From Caprella mutica (taxonomy: Eukaryota; Arthropoda; Malacostraca; Amphipoda; Caprellidae), in NCBI GenBank assembly GCA_947561585.1, contig CANNZV010001601.1, forward strand, positions 160,784-224,783: DNA of 64,000 nt, written 5' to 3'. The notes beneath the pieces were generated by a model, which was not told where the DNA came from, did not search any database, and saw only the letters and a program-made list of their open reading frames with translations. Position numbers and translations under genes: made by a program. Shown piece after piece: positions 1 through 14,000 of the stretch (position 1 is its first letter; the number at the start of each line of letters is the position of its first letter).

Positions 1-3000
1 AGAAATTTGACAACCTAGTGATAATTTTACACTTGGAAACATCCTTCCTTATGCTTCAATGCTTCATGTCTGATGAATGTGTATCCAGTCTGCAGAATAA
101 GGAACATTTTTTCAAGACTCTCTGCGGGAGTTTTTGAATGAAATTTTAGAAATTGGAGATCTCTGCGGGAGATTAAGAATTAATTCCAATGTTACCATTA
201 ATTTAGCTGTGGGAGATTCTGAATCTGCTGCTGAGAGTCAGAGAGTAACTGTCTCTCAAATTAAAAGTCTCTGCGGGAGAAGAGACACATTCTGCAGACT
301 GGATGTGTATCTCTTGAGTCTTTCGAGACTGTTTTAAACTTTTAATGAGTAATTTACTTGTTATTTATTACAGGTTTTTTAACTTATTTCACCCCTCAAA
401 GGTCGCCAATATTCTGGCGAATCGGCCTCCATATATTTAATTTCAAATTTCTCTCCTAAATGGCCAAAAATCTCAAGATACTCTCCAATAATTACATGTG
501 AACTGAGTGAACATAGGAATTAGTTGGAAAATTGTTGCTGGGTAATTTAGGAGACCAACGAGAGTGGGAAAACTCAAATTCTGACAGAGTTAGCTACTCT
601 TGAATACTCAACCGAAGACTCACGGAGTTTACTAATAATTAACCCTGCTTAGTATTAGTAAATCATGTATAGTAATAATAGTATAGCATGCAGATGCTGT
701 GATGCACTGTTCAATTTTTCTAAGTATTATGAAATATATAGCTGATTTTTACATAGTTAAAAGAAATAATGTGTAGTTTCTGCAGAGTTGTCTAACTTGT
801 CTTTAGGATGACTTCTCTCATAGTTGATTTTGAATCTCTAACAGAGTTACTAGTCAGTCAGAAGAGAGTTATTTTTCCACCCTGGGAGACCAATTCAAGC
901 CAGAATGTATTTCATGGTAAATTCCACTAACTTGTCGGAGGAATTTCTTCCCCTTTAAAAATAATATTCTGCCAAAGTTGGTAGATTTATAGCTATTTAT
1001 TCCAATAATACCATTAATTTTTGGTGGAAAAATTGGGAAAATGTTGGTGGATCAGCAAAACTTGAATATTACTGGAAATTCTTGGTGGATTTTTTCAGCT
1101 TTTATAAAAAGTGTTAGAACCTATGATCCAGACTGCGAAGCATCCAAAATTACCAGCAATAGAGCATGTCCAAACTCACCATTTTAATGGCAAGTTTGTG
1201 ACAGTTATTTTGAGCCCTTCAAATAGCAAGAAATATCTATTTTTCTCCTATGCTACAATGCTATTTTGAGAGAGATTTTATGATGATTAGATCATTTTGA
1301 AGAGAAATTCAGTGATTTTTGGAGAGAACTGGGGAGACAAATGGAGAGTTTGTGGCCATACTATTTTAGCTACTTGGTTACCAGTCTGTATCAGTAATTC
1401 ATGGTATGATGATGATGATGGTAAATTCCACCGACATGTAGGTGGATTTTTTTCCCCTTCGAAAATAATATTCATTCCTATGTTACCATTAATTTTCGAT
1501 GGATAAATTGGGAAAATGTTGGTGGATTAGTCAAATTACTGAAAATTTACCAGTCTGCAGGATATGTGAGATATTTGGGATATTCTTTCCAAACAATTCC
1601 TATACCTACATTAATTTTGCTACGAACCCTTCTGAATTAATCCCTATATATACTGTTTACATTAATTTTACTACAAACAGAATAAGAGATCTATACGAAC
1701 ACTTTAACAGTTCTGCAGACTTGGAAATTTATGGTGGAATTTTTCAGCTTTTTGAAGAAGTCAGTGAGATTTTGTGCACCAAATACAGACTGGCACAATT
1801 AGTCTCCAGATATTTAATTTTGGGCAAATTTCTCTCCAAAGATTTTTCAAAATGGCCAAAAATCTAAAAATAATCTCCAATAATTACATGACAACATAGG
1901 AATTATTTAGAAAATAGTCACTGGACCAGTCTGCAGAATATGTGAGCTATTTGGGATATTCTCTCTGAACAATTTTGTATTATTTTCTATATGCCAGTCT
2001 TTATTTCATGGTAAATTCCACCAACAGGTCGGTGGAATTTTTCCCCTTTGAAAATAATATTCTAGCAAAGTCGATGGATATTTAGCTACAGGGTGGGACG
2101 TAAGTTTGGAAGCAAATGAAAGTGCATATTATAATCCAACGAAAAATATATTTAATAATTTACAGTTATGTATTATTACATAAGGGTTTTAAGAATTCAA
2201 AAATCATAAATTTATTCAAAATGTCCCCCCTTGTTTTTATTAACAGCCTCAAATCTCCTCCGAACTCCTCCTACTGCAGCACGCAACTGTTCTTGTGAAA
2301 TTTCCTTCCAAGATCTCTATAGCGAACGCTTTAAATCATCCACACTGCGATGGAATTTACCACAGGCCTTTGATTCAAGAATGGACCATACCGAAAAGTC
2401 CATAGGATTAACATCTGGGGAGCAGGGAGGCCACGTTTCTTTGGACCAAAACTGTGGAAGATGGTCATGGCACCAGTTTTGAGTGACATTTGCAGTATGT
2501 GAAGTCGCCTCGCCCCGTCTTGCTGAAATGTCCATAGAATACAGGAGACTAATTTCAAGGCCTCAATTGTTGCCGGATAAACTTCAGAACTTCATGCATC
2601 TTTTGCAGGCTGGCCTATGATGTTTCAGTTGTTTCTCAGCCAGAGTCCAGACTGCAGGAAGCCAGGAACTGGTAAAGTGTTCTCCAAGAAATCCTCTATT
2701 TTGGCTTCTGTTCTCAGAATCTCAGTAAAAATACATGTAAATATAGAAGAAAATTAAGGATTGTTATTTGTTTGCACAGAAAATTTTAAAAATGTCCCAT
2801 TTTCTGCAGACAGGTTTCTCAGTTTCTGTTGTTAAAGGCCACAGTTGGTTAGTGTGCCCAGACTGCAGAATATGGATTGTTTTTCCATGACTCTGTGACA
2901 AATCTGAGCCCAATTTTAGAAATTTTAGTTCTCTGCAGGAGATCTTGGATTAGTTCTTATGTTCAGTCTGCAGAAACTGGTAAAGTGTTCATAGAGTAGA

Positions 3001-4780
3001 GATATCTTATTCTGTTCATAGCAAAATTAATGTAAATATAGGGATTAGCTAATTCAGATATGTTTTCAGCCAAATTAATGTAAATATTAAATATAGGAAT
3101 TAATTCAAAATTGTTCGGAGAGAATATCCCAAATATCTTCCATATTCTGCTGACTGGTCCTATGTTACCATTAATTTTGCTGCGGGAGATTCTGAATCTG
3201 CTGCTGAGAGTCGGAGAGTACCTAACTCTCTCTCTCTCTCAAATTAAAATCTCTGCATGATATTGAGAAGAGAAATTTTTCAGAGTGGTCTAAGTGTGCC
3301 ACAATTTACTTGCTTGACCCTATAGTGTTTTGTGATATGTACAATAAAGACAAATTAGTGAAAATTGTGTGACAGTATATGAGTGACGATAGTGTTGAAG
3401 AACTTGAGTAGTTAGGAAATATTTCATCTGCAGAGATACCTGGATACGCACATTGCAGGAGCTGGTAAATTGTTTCCTAAGAAATCCTCTATTTTAGATT
3501 CTATATATTTTAGATTCTAATATAGGAGGAAATTAAGGATTGTTCGCACAGAAAATCTTAAAAATGTCCCATATTCTGCAGACTGAGTAGATACCAGTCT
3601 GCAAAGATGCATGAAGTTGTGATGTTTATCCAGTAATTCCGGTGACTGTGAGGCTTTGAAATTAGTCTCCTGAATTATCCGGTGACAATTTTCTAATTAA
3701 TTCCTATGTTTCCATTTAGCTAATTAGTGGGAGAGAATTTTGAGATTTTTGGCCATTTTGGGGAGAAACTAGAAAATCTTTGGAGACAAATTGCCTCTAA
3801 AATTAAATATCTGGAGACTGATTGTGCATGCTTTGCAGACTGGCCTAGATTGAAGAGTAAATTAATTGGATGAGATAAATTGGAGAAGTGAAATGGTGGG
3901 GATGAGGAATGACAACATTGGAAAATTATAGACAATTCAAAATAGAAATTAAACAGGAATATTTTTATGACAATACCTGAGGCTGAAAGTCTGTACTTTT
4001 ATTTAGATTGAGAAGCAACTCACTCAGTTTGCCAGACTCAAGACTGCAGAATATGGAACATTTTTCCAAGACTTTCTGCAACAAATCTGAGCCCAAAATT
4101 AGAAATTAATTCCTATGTAAGCATTAATTTAGCTGCTGGATATTTTGAATTAATTCCTATGTAAGCATTAATTAAGCTGCGGGAGATTCTGAATCTGCTG
4201 CCGAGAGTATCTCTCTCTCAAATTAAAATCTCTGCAGGTCAAGAGACACATTTTGCAGAGTGGGAATTCGTGAAGTTTATCTGGTATTGAGATCTTTAAA
4301 TTGACCTCCAGAATTATCCAGCGACAATTTTCTGATTAGCTAATACCTATATTTACATATAATTATTGGAGAGTTTTTTCAATATTTTGGTCATTTTGGA
4401 GAGAAATTGCCCTTAATATAAAATATCTGGAGACAGATTAGACAGTATTGGTCCCAATTTGCAGACTTGGGGATAATAAAATGTCCTCTGTCATTGCCAG
4501 TTTGAAAAGCATGCCTTGGCCTAGGCCATACTGTATTAAGTGTATTCCATCATTTTCATGATAAATATAAATCCCACTGACTTGTCTGCAGAGTTTTTTC
4601 CCTTTGAAAATAATTTTCTAGAAAATTGGTAGCTAGCTATATTTTTAGTTATATATTTCTATGTTATGGTATTAATCGTATTATCATTAATTTTCACTTT
4701 TCAGTGGCAAAATTGGAAATGCTGGAGGATCAGTCAAATTATTCATTATTATTAAAGGTGAATTTGTGTTTTAGGTAACT
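1..4780. repeat. Mosaic cluster of dispersed repeat modules
   Basis: No gene is recognisable here apart from a transposase fossil at 2,089-2,590. At least three modules recur. Module A ('tctgcgggagattctgaatc', then a CT-rich stretch) lies near 205-300, 3,178-3,290 and 4,176-4,262. Module B is a short hairpin-forming segment (CCACCGAC/GTCGGTGG-type arms followed by ttcccctttgaaaataat) near 916-985, 1,416-1,475, 2,010-2,080 and 4,560-4,640. Module C (tttctctccaaa, tggccaaaaatctcaa) lies near 440-500 and 1,795-1,890, and in opposite orientation near 3,710-3,840. The word 'ctgcag' punctuates the block. ORFs of 60-120 codons here look like chance frames. The family is not identified; a nested or amplified non-autonomous repeat is inferred. 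Confidence 0.6.
2089..2590 (-). pseudogene. Tc1/mariner transposase fossil, catalytic C-terminal half
   Basis: On the - strand, reading down from about 2,560, the translation gives the DDE-transposase signature FQQDGA, then HTANVTQNW, WPPCSPDVNPMDFSVW and a C-terminal VDDLKRSL. The D of FQQDGA would be the second catalytic Asp and the D of NPMD the third acidic residue. The frame is broken between FQQDGA and HTAN, and a stop follows KRSL although homologous sequence continues (SWKEISQEQLRAAV). The N-terminal helix-turn-helix and first catalytic Asp are missing. One end is visible at 2,089: CAGGGTGGGACGTAAGTT, preceded by TA, as expected for a TA-inserting element. It is dead. Confidence 0.85.
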
Positions 4781-5015
4781 TTCCGGTAGGTCATGCAGGT
4801 TAAGTTTGGAAGTGACTGAAGAGGTACATTTGCAGATTTCAGAAGTATCTGGAATGCCCCTGAACATGCCATTTTGTTTTAGCTCTTTGTTATAAATTGG
4901 TTTTGAAAACTTAGCTACTTTTCTCAGTTTGAAAAGAGAGGAAATGTGCTATCTCTTCTCTTATTCTGTTCTATTCATGTAGCTAATGAGTTATTAAAGT
5001 TGATTTTGCAGAAAA

Positions 5016-8000
5016 ATGGGTGTCATAACTTTCCACGACAATTTTAGACTTCGTATTGGTAGTCTCCTTGAAGGTAGTTTTTCTGACGCAATTCTGTTGG
5101 TTGAAGGGGTCGAGATACCAGTGCATAAGTGCATTCTTGCTGTTCAGAGCGAGTATTTCCGGTAAGTTTCAGCTGAAGGTTGATATGAAATAAATATTAT
5201 ATAATGTTTGAAGGTAGTGTATATCAAAATTCAATATAGAATAAGGAGAGAATTGTTAACTATCTTTTCAAGTTACTTTTTAATTTGGTTGTTAAACTTT
5301 ATGTAAAAAGATAGAATATCAAATGGCCTTTCACTTAAACATAAATTTTATTTGAATTTTACTACTGTAGTCTAAATCATTCACCAGATATCCTTATTCA
5401 AATCTTCCTATCTCTCACCTGAAACATGTTTATGTGCTCTCTGCTTTTTCAACTTTCTCCCTCTTTTCAAAACAATATTCGATTACCACAGATTAACTCT
5501 ACTGATACACTATTCATAAAATTTGTCTACTCAATTTTCCTTTGACAAATATATTATAGCTATTGTACTGTATTTTGTGTTATATTACTCTAACAATTTT
5601 AATAGTAGCTACATGAAACTCATAAATATCTCCAATCTCAACACAAAACCACTGCACAACATATATGCAATTAGCTATGTGCAACCATTATTCATATTAA
5701 TACATTATTATTAATTTTCCTATCGTTTCAGTGACTTATTCAGTTCAGAGAATGATGAAGATCATAGGGGTGCTGCGTCTGGTTCTCAATCTACTGTTGA
5801 AGCTGGGGAAATTCTTCACTCCAATCATCAATCTCTAGTTGAGATTACTGACGTCACTATTCAACTCCCTGACAATGTGTTCGAGCTCAGTGATACCAAA
5901 GTGGAAGTAGTGATGGGTGTGTTGGAGTACTTCTACCGAGGAGAGTACAATTTCCATAACAATGTAAGTATATCTCACTTATATCATATTTTTTTATTCT
6001 TTTTTCAGTAAGTTTTTACATTCAGAAATTAGGAAGGATATGGCATGACAATGAGGGTTGGTTAAAACAACTTCATTGAAATTGAAGAGAAGTGTCTAAT
6101 TTAGTGTTTGGGTTTACAATCTATCATCAGTTATGTCAAAGGCTAATGCTGATAATCTTGACAACTAGTGTAATTCATTCTTTATTTTATAAAGTAAAAA
6201 AAGTTGCAAAGTCCAATATTTTATTTATAATGACTGAGAGTGTGAGGGAAACTCCTAGAGTGAAGAAATTCAGTATTTGATCATATGTGTGGGTGTGCAA
6301 TGATGAGAGCTTTTCCTGAGTATTACAGAAAGCTTGATTAACTAGTTCTAGTGGTGTCGTATGGTCCTTGTCCACAATAGACAGCAGCCTCTGTTCTAAT
6401 TGTTCTAGGTTTTTTAAGCTTATTTGATGGTAGCTACACCAAGACAACCATCTCTGTCTAAGACGCACAATTATTTCGCATGGTTTCAAAACTAAGACGC
6501 ATTTTTTTAAGAGCTTGAAAAGGTTATTCAGTTTTGCTTCACTTCATCATCTATATAGATTAGCTATCTTCATTTTCAATGAATGATGTTTCAAAAACAC
6601 TGGAGTAACATCGCACTGAAACACTTTCAAGCTCTTGAAACACTTATGTTTATCAATTTTTTTAATATGATGCACAAAGTCTGGTTTTTAAACATGCGAA
6701 ACACTTGAATGTCTCACGAGTGACACGGGTATTTGAGTGATTGCATTGTGACGAGAAAGAATATAACATTGTGTTATTGAATTTAAAATATGTTTCACTT
6801 TTCATAAACTTTCTGAAAGTTCCATCAACTAGATTAGGAAACATCTAAGATTTACATTTACCCCAACATCAGGTGGAGACTCACTTTCTAGCTCTGAAGT
6901 TGGCTCTCCAGTTCAAACTGAGGGATCTTGAGAAAATTCTCATTGAAAACCTCGTAAAAAAAATCACTGTGGAGAACTTCGTTGATTTCTACAATATTAA
7001 AATGCTCTACAAGAATGTTCAACTGGAAGAATCTTGCTCTATTTTCTTGAAGGAAAAAGGTGAAGAGATTGCCAAGAATGATAATTTCTCAATATTGACA
7101 CGTGTGAGTATGTTAATTGATAAATTGAATATTTAAGTGTTTTTTCTTTGCGAAACGATATATATTAGCTAGGTATAGCTATTTATTTGAAGAGTGTATT
7201 AACTATATTCTGATTAGCTAGTGTTTCAATTGAGAAGACTCACCGAATTTCATTTCATTAAAGAGCTTTGTGGTTATTAAATCTTAGCTATAATGATTAA
7301 TAAATTATCGAGTAAATGAATAATTTTGAACTAAAGAATATTGCATCTGGATTGGGCAGAGTTATATCATTTATATATACGGTGAATACTCTCTGTCTGA
7401 AATAGGGTTGAGTGAAAACAGATACTTAAACTGTAGCTATATAATAGCTATCAACGTACCAATGAAATTAACTATGACTTCTAACACAGGATGCTCTGCT
7501 GTCTCTCTTGGATGCGGACAGTTTTGCAGCTGCTGAAGTAGACATTTTCCGTGCAGCAGAAAGATGGGCTGGTGTGAATAAACCTGACAAAAAAACAATG
7601 AAAGATATTGTCGATAAAATAAGAATGGCGACAATGTCGCAGGAGGTAAATTTTGATGTGTTTTTGAATGATACAATGTTAAGTTTAATATTATGCATTA
7701 CAGTTTCTCTCGCATTATGTTGCATTTTATTATTTTATTTTCAGGATTTGTTTGATGTTGTTAGACAGTCCAAAGATCTTCCCTCCATTGATATTCTTGA
7801 ACCTATTCAAAGTATTACGAAGAAAGATGCAGCCTCAACTAATTTCCGTGAACAACCACTTGGTAATTTACTCCTTCTTCAGATCAGATTAGCAATAGCA
7901 ATTTTACATAAATCCAATAAACAAAATTAGAGAGAAATTTACTCTTTCAATTTCTCTCCAATTTTGTTTATTGAATAAAAGTAAAAATAAGTAGCTAATT

Positions 8001-11000
8001 TACCGAAAATATTATTAATCTTCTCCCAAACCGAATGACTATTTCTTTTTCTGTCTGTTTCAACATCCAGTTGCTGACCTGAGCGTCCTTAACATCAGCC
8101 TGGGACCGATGCAAGGAATACCAAGTGAGTATATGGCGTAATTCTATTTCAGTGTCTTTCTAATATCTAAACCATTTCATTGTTTTCTTAGCGTGGCTCA
8201 ATGAATATCTTTAGCTATTAGTATGACGTCATCATAGAAAATTTGAATTGAAAGGGAAAATATGAAAGAGACTTTCTATCTTATTTACTTTTAAACAAAA
8301 TAATACTCTTAATATTAGAACGAAAATACGGGAATCTAGTGATTCTAATTCTGAGTACAGACAGGCCCCACTTCTATTACCAAAATCACAACTCAGACTT
8401 ATATCATATAGTGATTCAAGCTATAAATGACTCGGAAGTATACAGGGAAAGCTCTTAGAACGCTCAGTACATGTATGAAAAAGCGTTCGTTATTGTTGCC
8501 TCCCCCCCCCCCCCTTCCGACCCTCAGGGAGCAGGGTTCGACCGAGTGAACGCGCCTCAGGAGTAACCACCCGAGGCACGTGTGGAATGAGGGTGTGGGC
8601 CTAGGTGAACCCGATATCCCTCAGGAAGGCAATGACTTCAAGAGGGCGGATCCATAGCTGCTCCAGTGAATGTGTGTTGTAAGGTGACAGGACAATAACT
8701 TCCCCCCCCCCGTACAATAAACCCCCCCGTACAAATACCCCCAAGCAAAAAAACCCCGGTGCAAAAAACTCCCGGTCGATATAAATATCATAATTAATTT
8801 TCATTAATTTTTTATTAATAAAATTACTATATGCTACAAATATAAAGAGATATAGTGCACCTAAGGTTAGGTTAGCGGTCCGAGTGAGGGGGGTTTGGGG
8901 GGGGCTTCCCCTCCCCCGGCCAGGTTTGATAGTGACAAAATGTATACTGTACTTATTTTTACTATGAAATAGGTAATTGGGTAGCTATACCTTATTTTGC
9001 AAAAAATTTGTCATATTTTCGAAGAAAATATAATAATTATTGGTTCGCATTGAATAATGTTTAATATATTAATAAAAATGAATTATGCTATTTATATAGA
9101 CCAGGGGTTTTTGTCCGGGGGGTTTAATGCCCGTTTTTTTTTTCCTGGGGTTTTTTGACCGCGGGGTTTTTTTTTGCAGGGGGGTTATTGTCCTGGAATC
9201 GTGTTGTATGTGGTCCGATGTTGTTGTAGTGTTGGGACATTGTGGGAGATTGTCCCCGGATCCGTAGAGCAGTACTCGCACAGATCCGAGTCCGTCCTCC
9301 CAATTCTGTGTTTGTAAGAAGGGTGATGTCCACATCGGAGAGGTGGACCTCACTGGAATCAACAGAAGGTTGCCTAACTCCTAGAAGAGAGTTAGGTAGG
9401 AAGGAGGAAATGGCTCTGTCTGTGAGTGTAGTGTGTATATGTTTTTGTAGTGAAGTGTTGGGTGGGGTGTCTGGGAGTGTGTTAAAGATGTTTCTGTAGT
9501 GTGTGGCTGGTGTAAGGTGAATGTTGCGTGGTATTCTTCGCTCAATTTGTATGTAGTGTAATGGATGAGAGGGGTTTATTTAGTGTGGAGGTGTAGAAGT
9601 GTGTACCCCTCATATCCATGTGTGTAGCGAGTGGAAGGGCACGTGTCTCCTCTTGGCGGTGTGTTGTTTGTGTGCAGCCAGTGTCAATCCGGAGTGCGGT
9701 TTTTTGTGTTCGTTGGAGTTTGTGTAGGTGTGTTTCGGCTGTGTCAGGTGACCAAGCTGTGTGCGCGTAGGTGAGGATGTGTCTAATAAACTATTTATAT
9801 AGTGTTGTTGTGTCTTTTCCTAGGAGTGTCCGTAAGTAGTGTGAGTGAGGGTGCGCATGACGTTCAGTCTGTCTTTGGCTCTGTTGTTGGTGTCGTTAAT
9901 GTGGTGCTTAAACATCATGCCGAGGTCTAGTGTAACTCCAAGGATTTTAGACGTGTGGTTGATGGGATTGTGGTGATCTGATTGTTGTGTGGTGAGCCAG
10001 GTAGGGTCGTGGGCGTTGAAATTGCCCAGGTTGAGAGATTTAGGTGTTCTAGATGTGGTGGGGGGTATGTAAATGTTTGCTTTGTTGTATGTGCGTTTGT
10101 GTATCTGTATACGTATAGACTGTAATTCGAGTGTGGGATCTAATGGCATTCGTGAGAGTGTTTCGGCAGTGGTGTTAGTGAAGAGTATGTTTCTGTGGAT
10201 CAGTGTGATGAGGCCCCCTCCGCCTCGTGAAGGCCGATCGTGTCTGAGGTATAGAAAATATTTCAGGAGTGACTTTGGTAATTTATTATTTTTAGTTTCA
10301 ATTAAGCTGTTCTCGCCCTAACTATTACAAACTTTATGATCATGCAGGTGAGATTGATTAAGAAAAATTGTGTTTCATAATATATTTATACAAGAAAGGA
10401 AATTCAAATAAATAGTACTGCAGATATATATTATATATATAATTAGTAATTCAGAGTAGAGTTTCAAGTTTTTTATTTCAAATTCTATCTTCAATTCATC
10501 AATATATATTGGAGTTCTCTTTTGCAGAGCTGTTCCTACCATTATTACACATTCGTTTGGACGCAATAATTATGTTCGATATGAGATGATGCATGTCTAC
10601 GGCCAGTAGTCCCTCAGTACTATTTTCATATAACAGGTGTATTAATATAGCTATACAGAACACGTGAAGACAACAATTACTTCCAACAATGTATTTACTT
10701 TCCTACAAATACATTTTACAGATCGATGTCAGAAAAAAATAGAACATTTGCCAAGTAAATTCTAATCTATAATTTCACGTACGCCATTTTAACCAAATAA
10801 TAATATTTCTATTTAAAATTAAATAGAAAGTATAATTTTATATGTGAATAAGTATTTCAGACGGAAAAATTACTTTTCTTACTAAATATATGAGTTAACT
10901 AGCGTCCAAGCTCATTTTTATGGATGAAATAAATAAAGTGTTAAATTAATAATTGAAGGGATAACAGGCCTATTTATACTATATTGCCTGAAACGGCTAC

Positions 11001-14000
11001 AATTTCTAAGCTATACTTAATTGAGGATATTTAATCGGCTATTTGGTGTGATTAAAGTTAGGAGAGATCGTTCGCACCTATTTTCTCTGATTGTCTGTCG
11101 ATAACTGCCAAATAGAACCGGTAGACCAGAATAATAAATATACTGGTAGCTACATCAAAAAATCACTGAATTGGTGAACCAATGTTTTCCTCCATTGGGC
11201 CAGTGCTGTTTTGCAACCGTTGGCCCAATGTCGTTTTCATTGCATTGGCCCAGTGTGTAATAGCATTAGAGTGCCAATGCCCGATCGTGCATTTACTTTG
11301 CCAACGTTTACCGACTTTGGCCCGAGAGTGCAATGTTATCAGGGAATAAATGTTTATTGTAGGGTAAAGTAACCAGTGATCAAACGAGTATAAAAAAGCC
11401 GACTAGTTATTTATGAAGTTCGCATCTCCTCCAGATTATACCCTTATATATATGGTATTTGTATATTTAATTATATATTTGGCATTACCTAAAATAATTT
11501 GGATCCATTATAGCCAACCTGACTTTTTTTACCACCTCCCTCCACTATCATTCTTTTTTCCACGATTATGAATCTAATCATGCAATGTTTCATAGTATGG
11601 ATTAGGAATCGTGTTGAAGCTTCTAAAATTTGAAAAGAGCACTGAAATTAATATAGAACATAAGAGTATATTTATCGTTAATACGTTAACGAAAATGGTT
11701 ATGGTTATTAATGGTTTCGTTAATGGTTATTAACGAAAAATGGTTATTATGAAACATGGTATTACATATATAAAGACTTCCAAAGTTGATTGTATAAGTT
11801 GATTATTTTAAAAATTGTATTTATTCGTCTTCAAAATTGAACAGAATACTTCTATTTTAGATAAAACCACATACGTAACAATTTTATTGAAAAATATTAT
11901 TTCTGATTTATTCAACATCCTACTTTATATAACAGGCAGCACAATCTATAATTGTGCAATATTAAGAACTGTTTCTGCAGTTAATCAATCTAACTTTAAA
12001 ATTACTATAAACTATTTAACGTAAGTACATTAATTGTACACAATGTATGCAGTCCTAATATATAGCCACGTCACTCCAAATTAAAATATTACTATAGTCA
12101 GTTATATAATATTTTCTTTGGTCCCTTGTTCGTAGAAAACAGAATATTGAAGGGATAAGAATTATAAAAATGTAACTTCAGGACATGACTCGCACTTATT
12201 ACCGTTTTTTGTTGTAAGTGTGAGTCGCGATTTTGTAATAAGAGCGGGGGACGCCTGTATAGAAAAGCCTTAGGCTTTTTGGAAACGGATCGAAATTCGA
12301 ATAACTCGTTTTTTATGGGTCTAATCGAAAAAATGCCAAGAACAAAAACGATAGAGAATTCAATTTTATATTAGTTTTTAAAGTTTCAGAATCATAGCTT
12401 CATTGATAAAAATATTTTCAAAAACCAAGAACGGTCCCCTTAAGCTGCATGCGTTTGTTTTGAATTCAATTTATGTTAAGTTGTATGATTTTTAGTGTGT
12501 TGAAGAGCAGAAGGAAGAGTAGCAGGAATGAAATTGTCAGGTTGAGGAAGGGGAGGAACAGGATGGCCAGGTGCAGGAACAGGCTGAGCAATAGGAGGAG
12601 GTATAGGCGCAGGAGGGGTGTTGAGTGATATATGTAGTGGTGTAGAAAGAGCAGTGAGAGGGACAGGTGGAGATTGAAGAAGGGGGAGGGCCAGGTGGAA
12701 GAATAGGATGAGTGATAGGAGAAGATGTAGATGGAAGAGAGGCAGTAGCAACAGTAGGAGAGACAGGAGTGGGGTTGGGTGGTGTTGTTGGAGTAATTTT
12801 GTGTGAAGGGTGACACCTTTTACACCGGCAACACTGTGGGATATGTCTGTGTTGGTGGACCCCAGAGCAGCATTTATTGTAGTGTGTGCAGCTGCTACAG
12901 GCTTCACACTGAATTCCGCCTGTTCTGCGGGTCCAGGGAAGGCTGCACGTTGGACATGTGTAAGGGCCAGGATTGGTTTCAATGTCACCAGAGAGTAAGA
13001 GTAGGAGAGTTAAAGGTGGAAAGTATACCGGATCACACTCCCCCATTGAGAAAAAAATGCTCTGGGCCTGTGTGTGGGCGAGGGTGGGCAGATACGGGGG
13101 GGGGGGGGTGAAGAAACTTTCGTGCTCCTTTCTGGGCCACATCGCCACCACATTCATTATTTAGTTTAGTTGGGGATTTAAATTTTATAAGTTTTCTTCC
13201 ACAGCATTTCAAAGAAATCTGAATGAAGGTAAACAATCTCAGCTCAGATTATTATTAAAGGAAAATTTTAATGAAAATCTTATATTTATATAACTGACAT
13301 ATATAAATGTACGAAATAAAAAGGTAGGTATAATTGTTGCTTGAAGTGCTATACAATATGATAGAAAATGTGTTATTTTTTACTTCACTCACATAGATAT
13401 CTATGTACCTACATGCAAACTAATATACCTAATAATCGTTTATTAAACTGAACACAATATAAAAACAAATTATTTCATTTCATGATTCATACTTTTTTGT
13501 TTGGTATGAATAAATGAAGAATATATTAAAATAGAATATAGAATAGTCACACCTTCCTCAAATTTCTCTTGAAATTTTCTAATCCAAGAAAATGTTGCGG
13601 AAAAGGGTAACAAAACCAAAATAATGAAAATCTTAAAAACAATATATTAGGTGTTGCTTGTCAATTGTAATACCTCTGATTATAATCAATGTTTGACTAA
13701 ATACTTGGTAGACGAATAAAATATTTGTTAGATCATATAATTTAAAGAGTTCATTGTAGCGATCGCAGCCCTCTAGAACGGACAATTTTTTTTTTGTATG
13801 GGGGTTTCCGTTCAAAGATCGTCCGCTGTAAGAGCTTTACCTGTAATTATGAGTTCTGTTCTTGTACCAACTTTCCTTTTAATTATACCTTTCAAGTCCT
13901 TTGTATTTTATAATCCTCACAAGGTCTGCAATGGGACATTAGCAAGAGGTCGCTTCAGTTATTTTCATATATCAAAATTTTGCTGTAATATATTTGTACA

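Noticed and set aside
6187..6489. 100-codon - strand ORF in intron 2 of the BTBD9-like gene
   Set aside because: Opens to a protein-like stretch but ends in low-complexity hydrophobic sequence, with no recognised family; not called as a gene.
8700..8760. G-quadruplex interpretation of the C/G-rich units
   Set aside because: G-tracts are mostly separated by 9-13 bases, longer than usual quadruplex loops.
12187..12226. Hairpin gactcgcactta / taagtgtgagtc as a regulatory structure
   Set aside because: 12-bp arms with one mismatch occur by chance at this scale; no context supports a function.
12466..12988. Overlapping - strand ORFs of 116 and 170 codons beside the 2A frame
   Set aside because: They are alternative frames of one Pro/Ser-rich, low-complexity retrotransposon linker; only short parts (such as KIIQLNIN) carry family signal.
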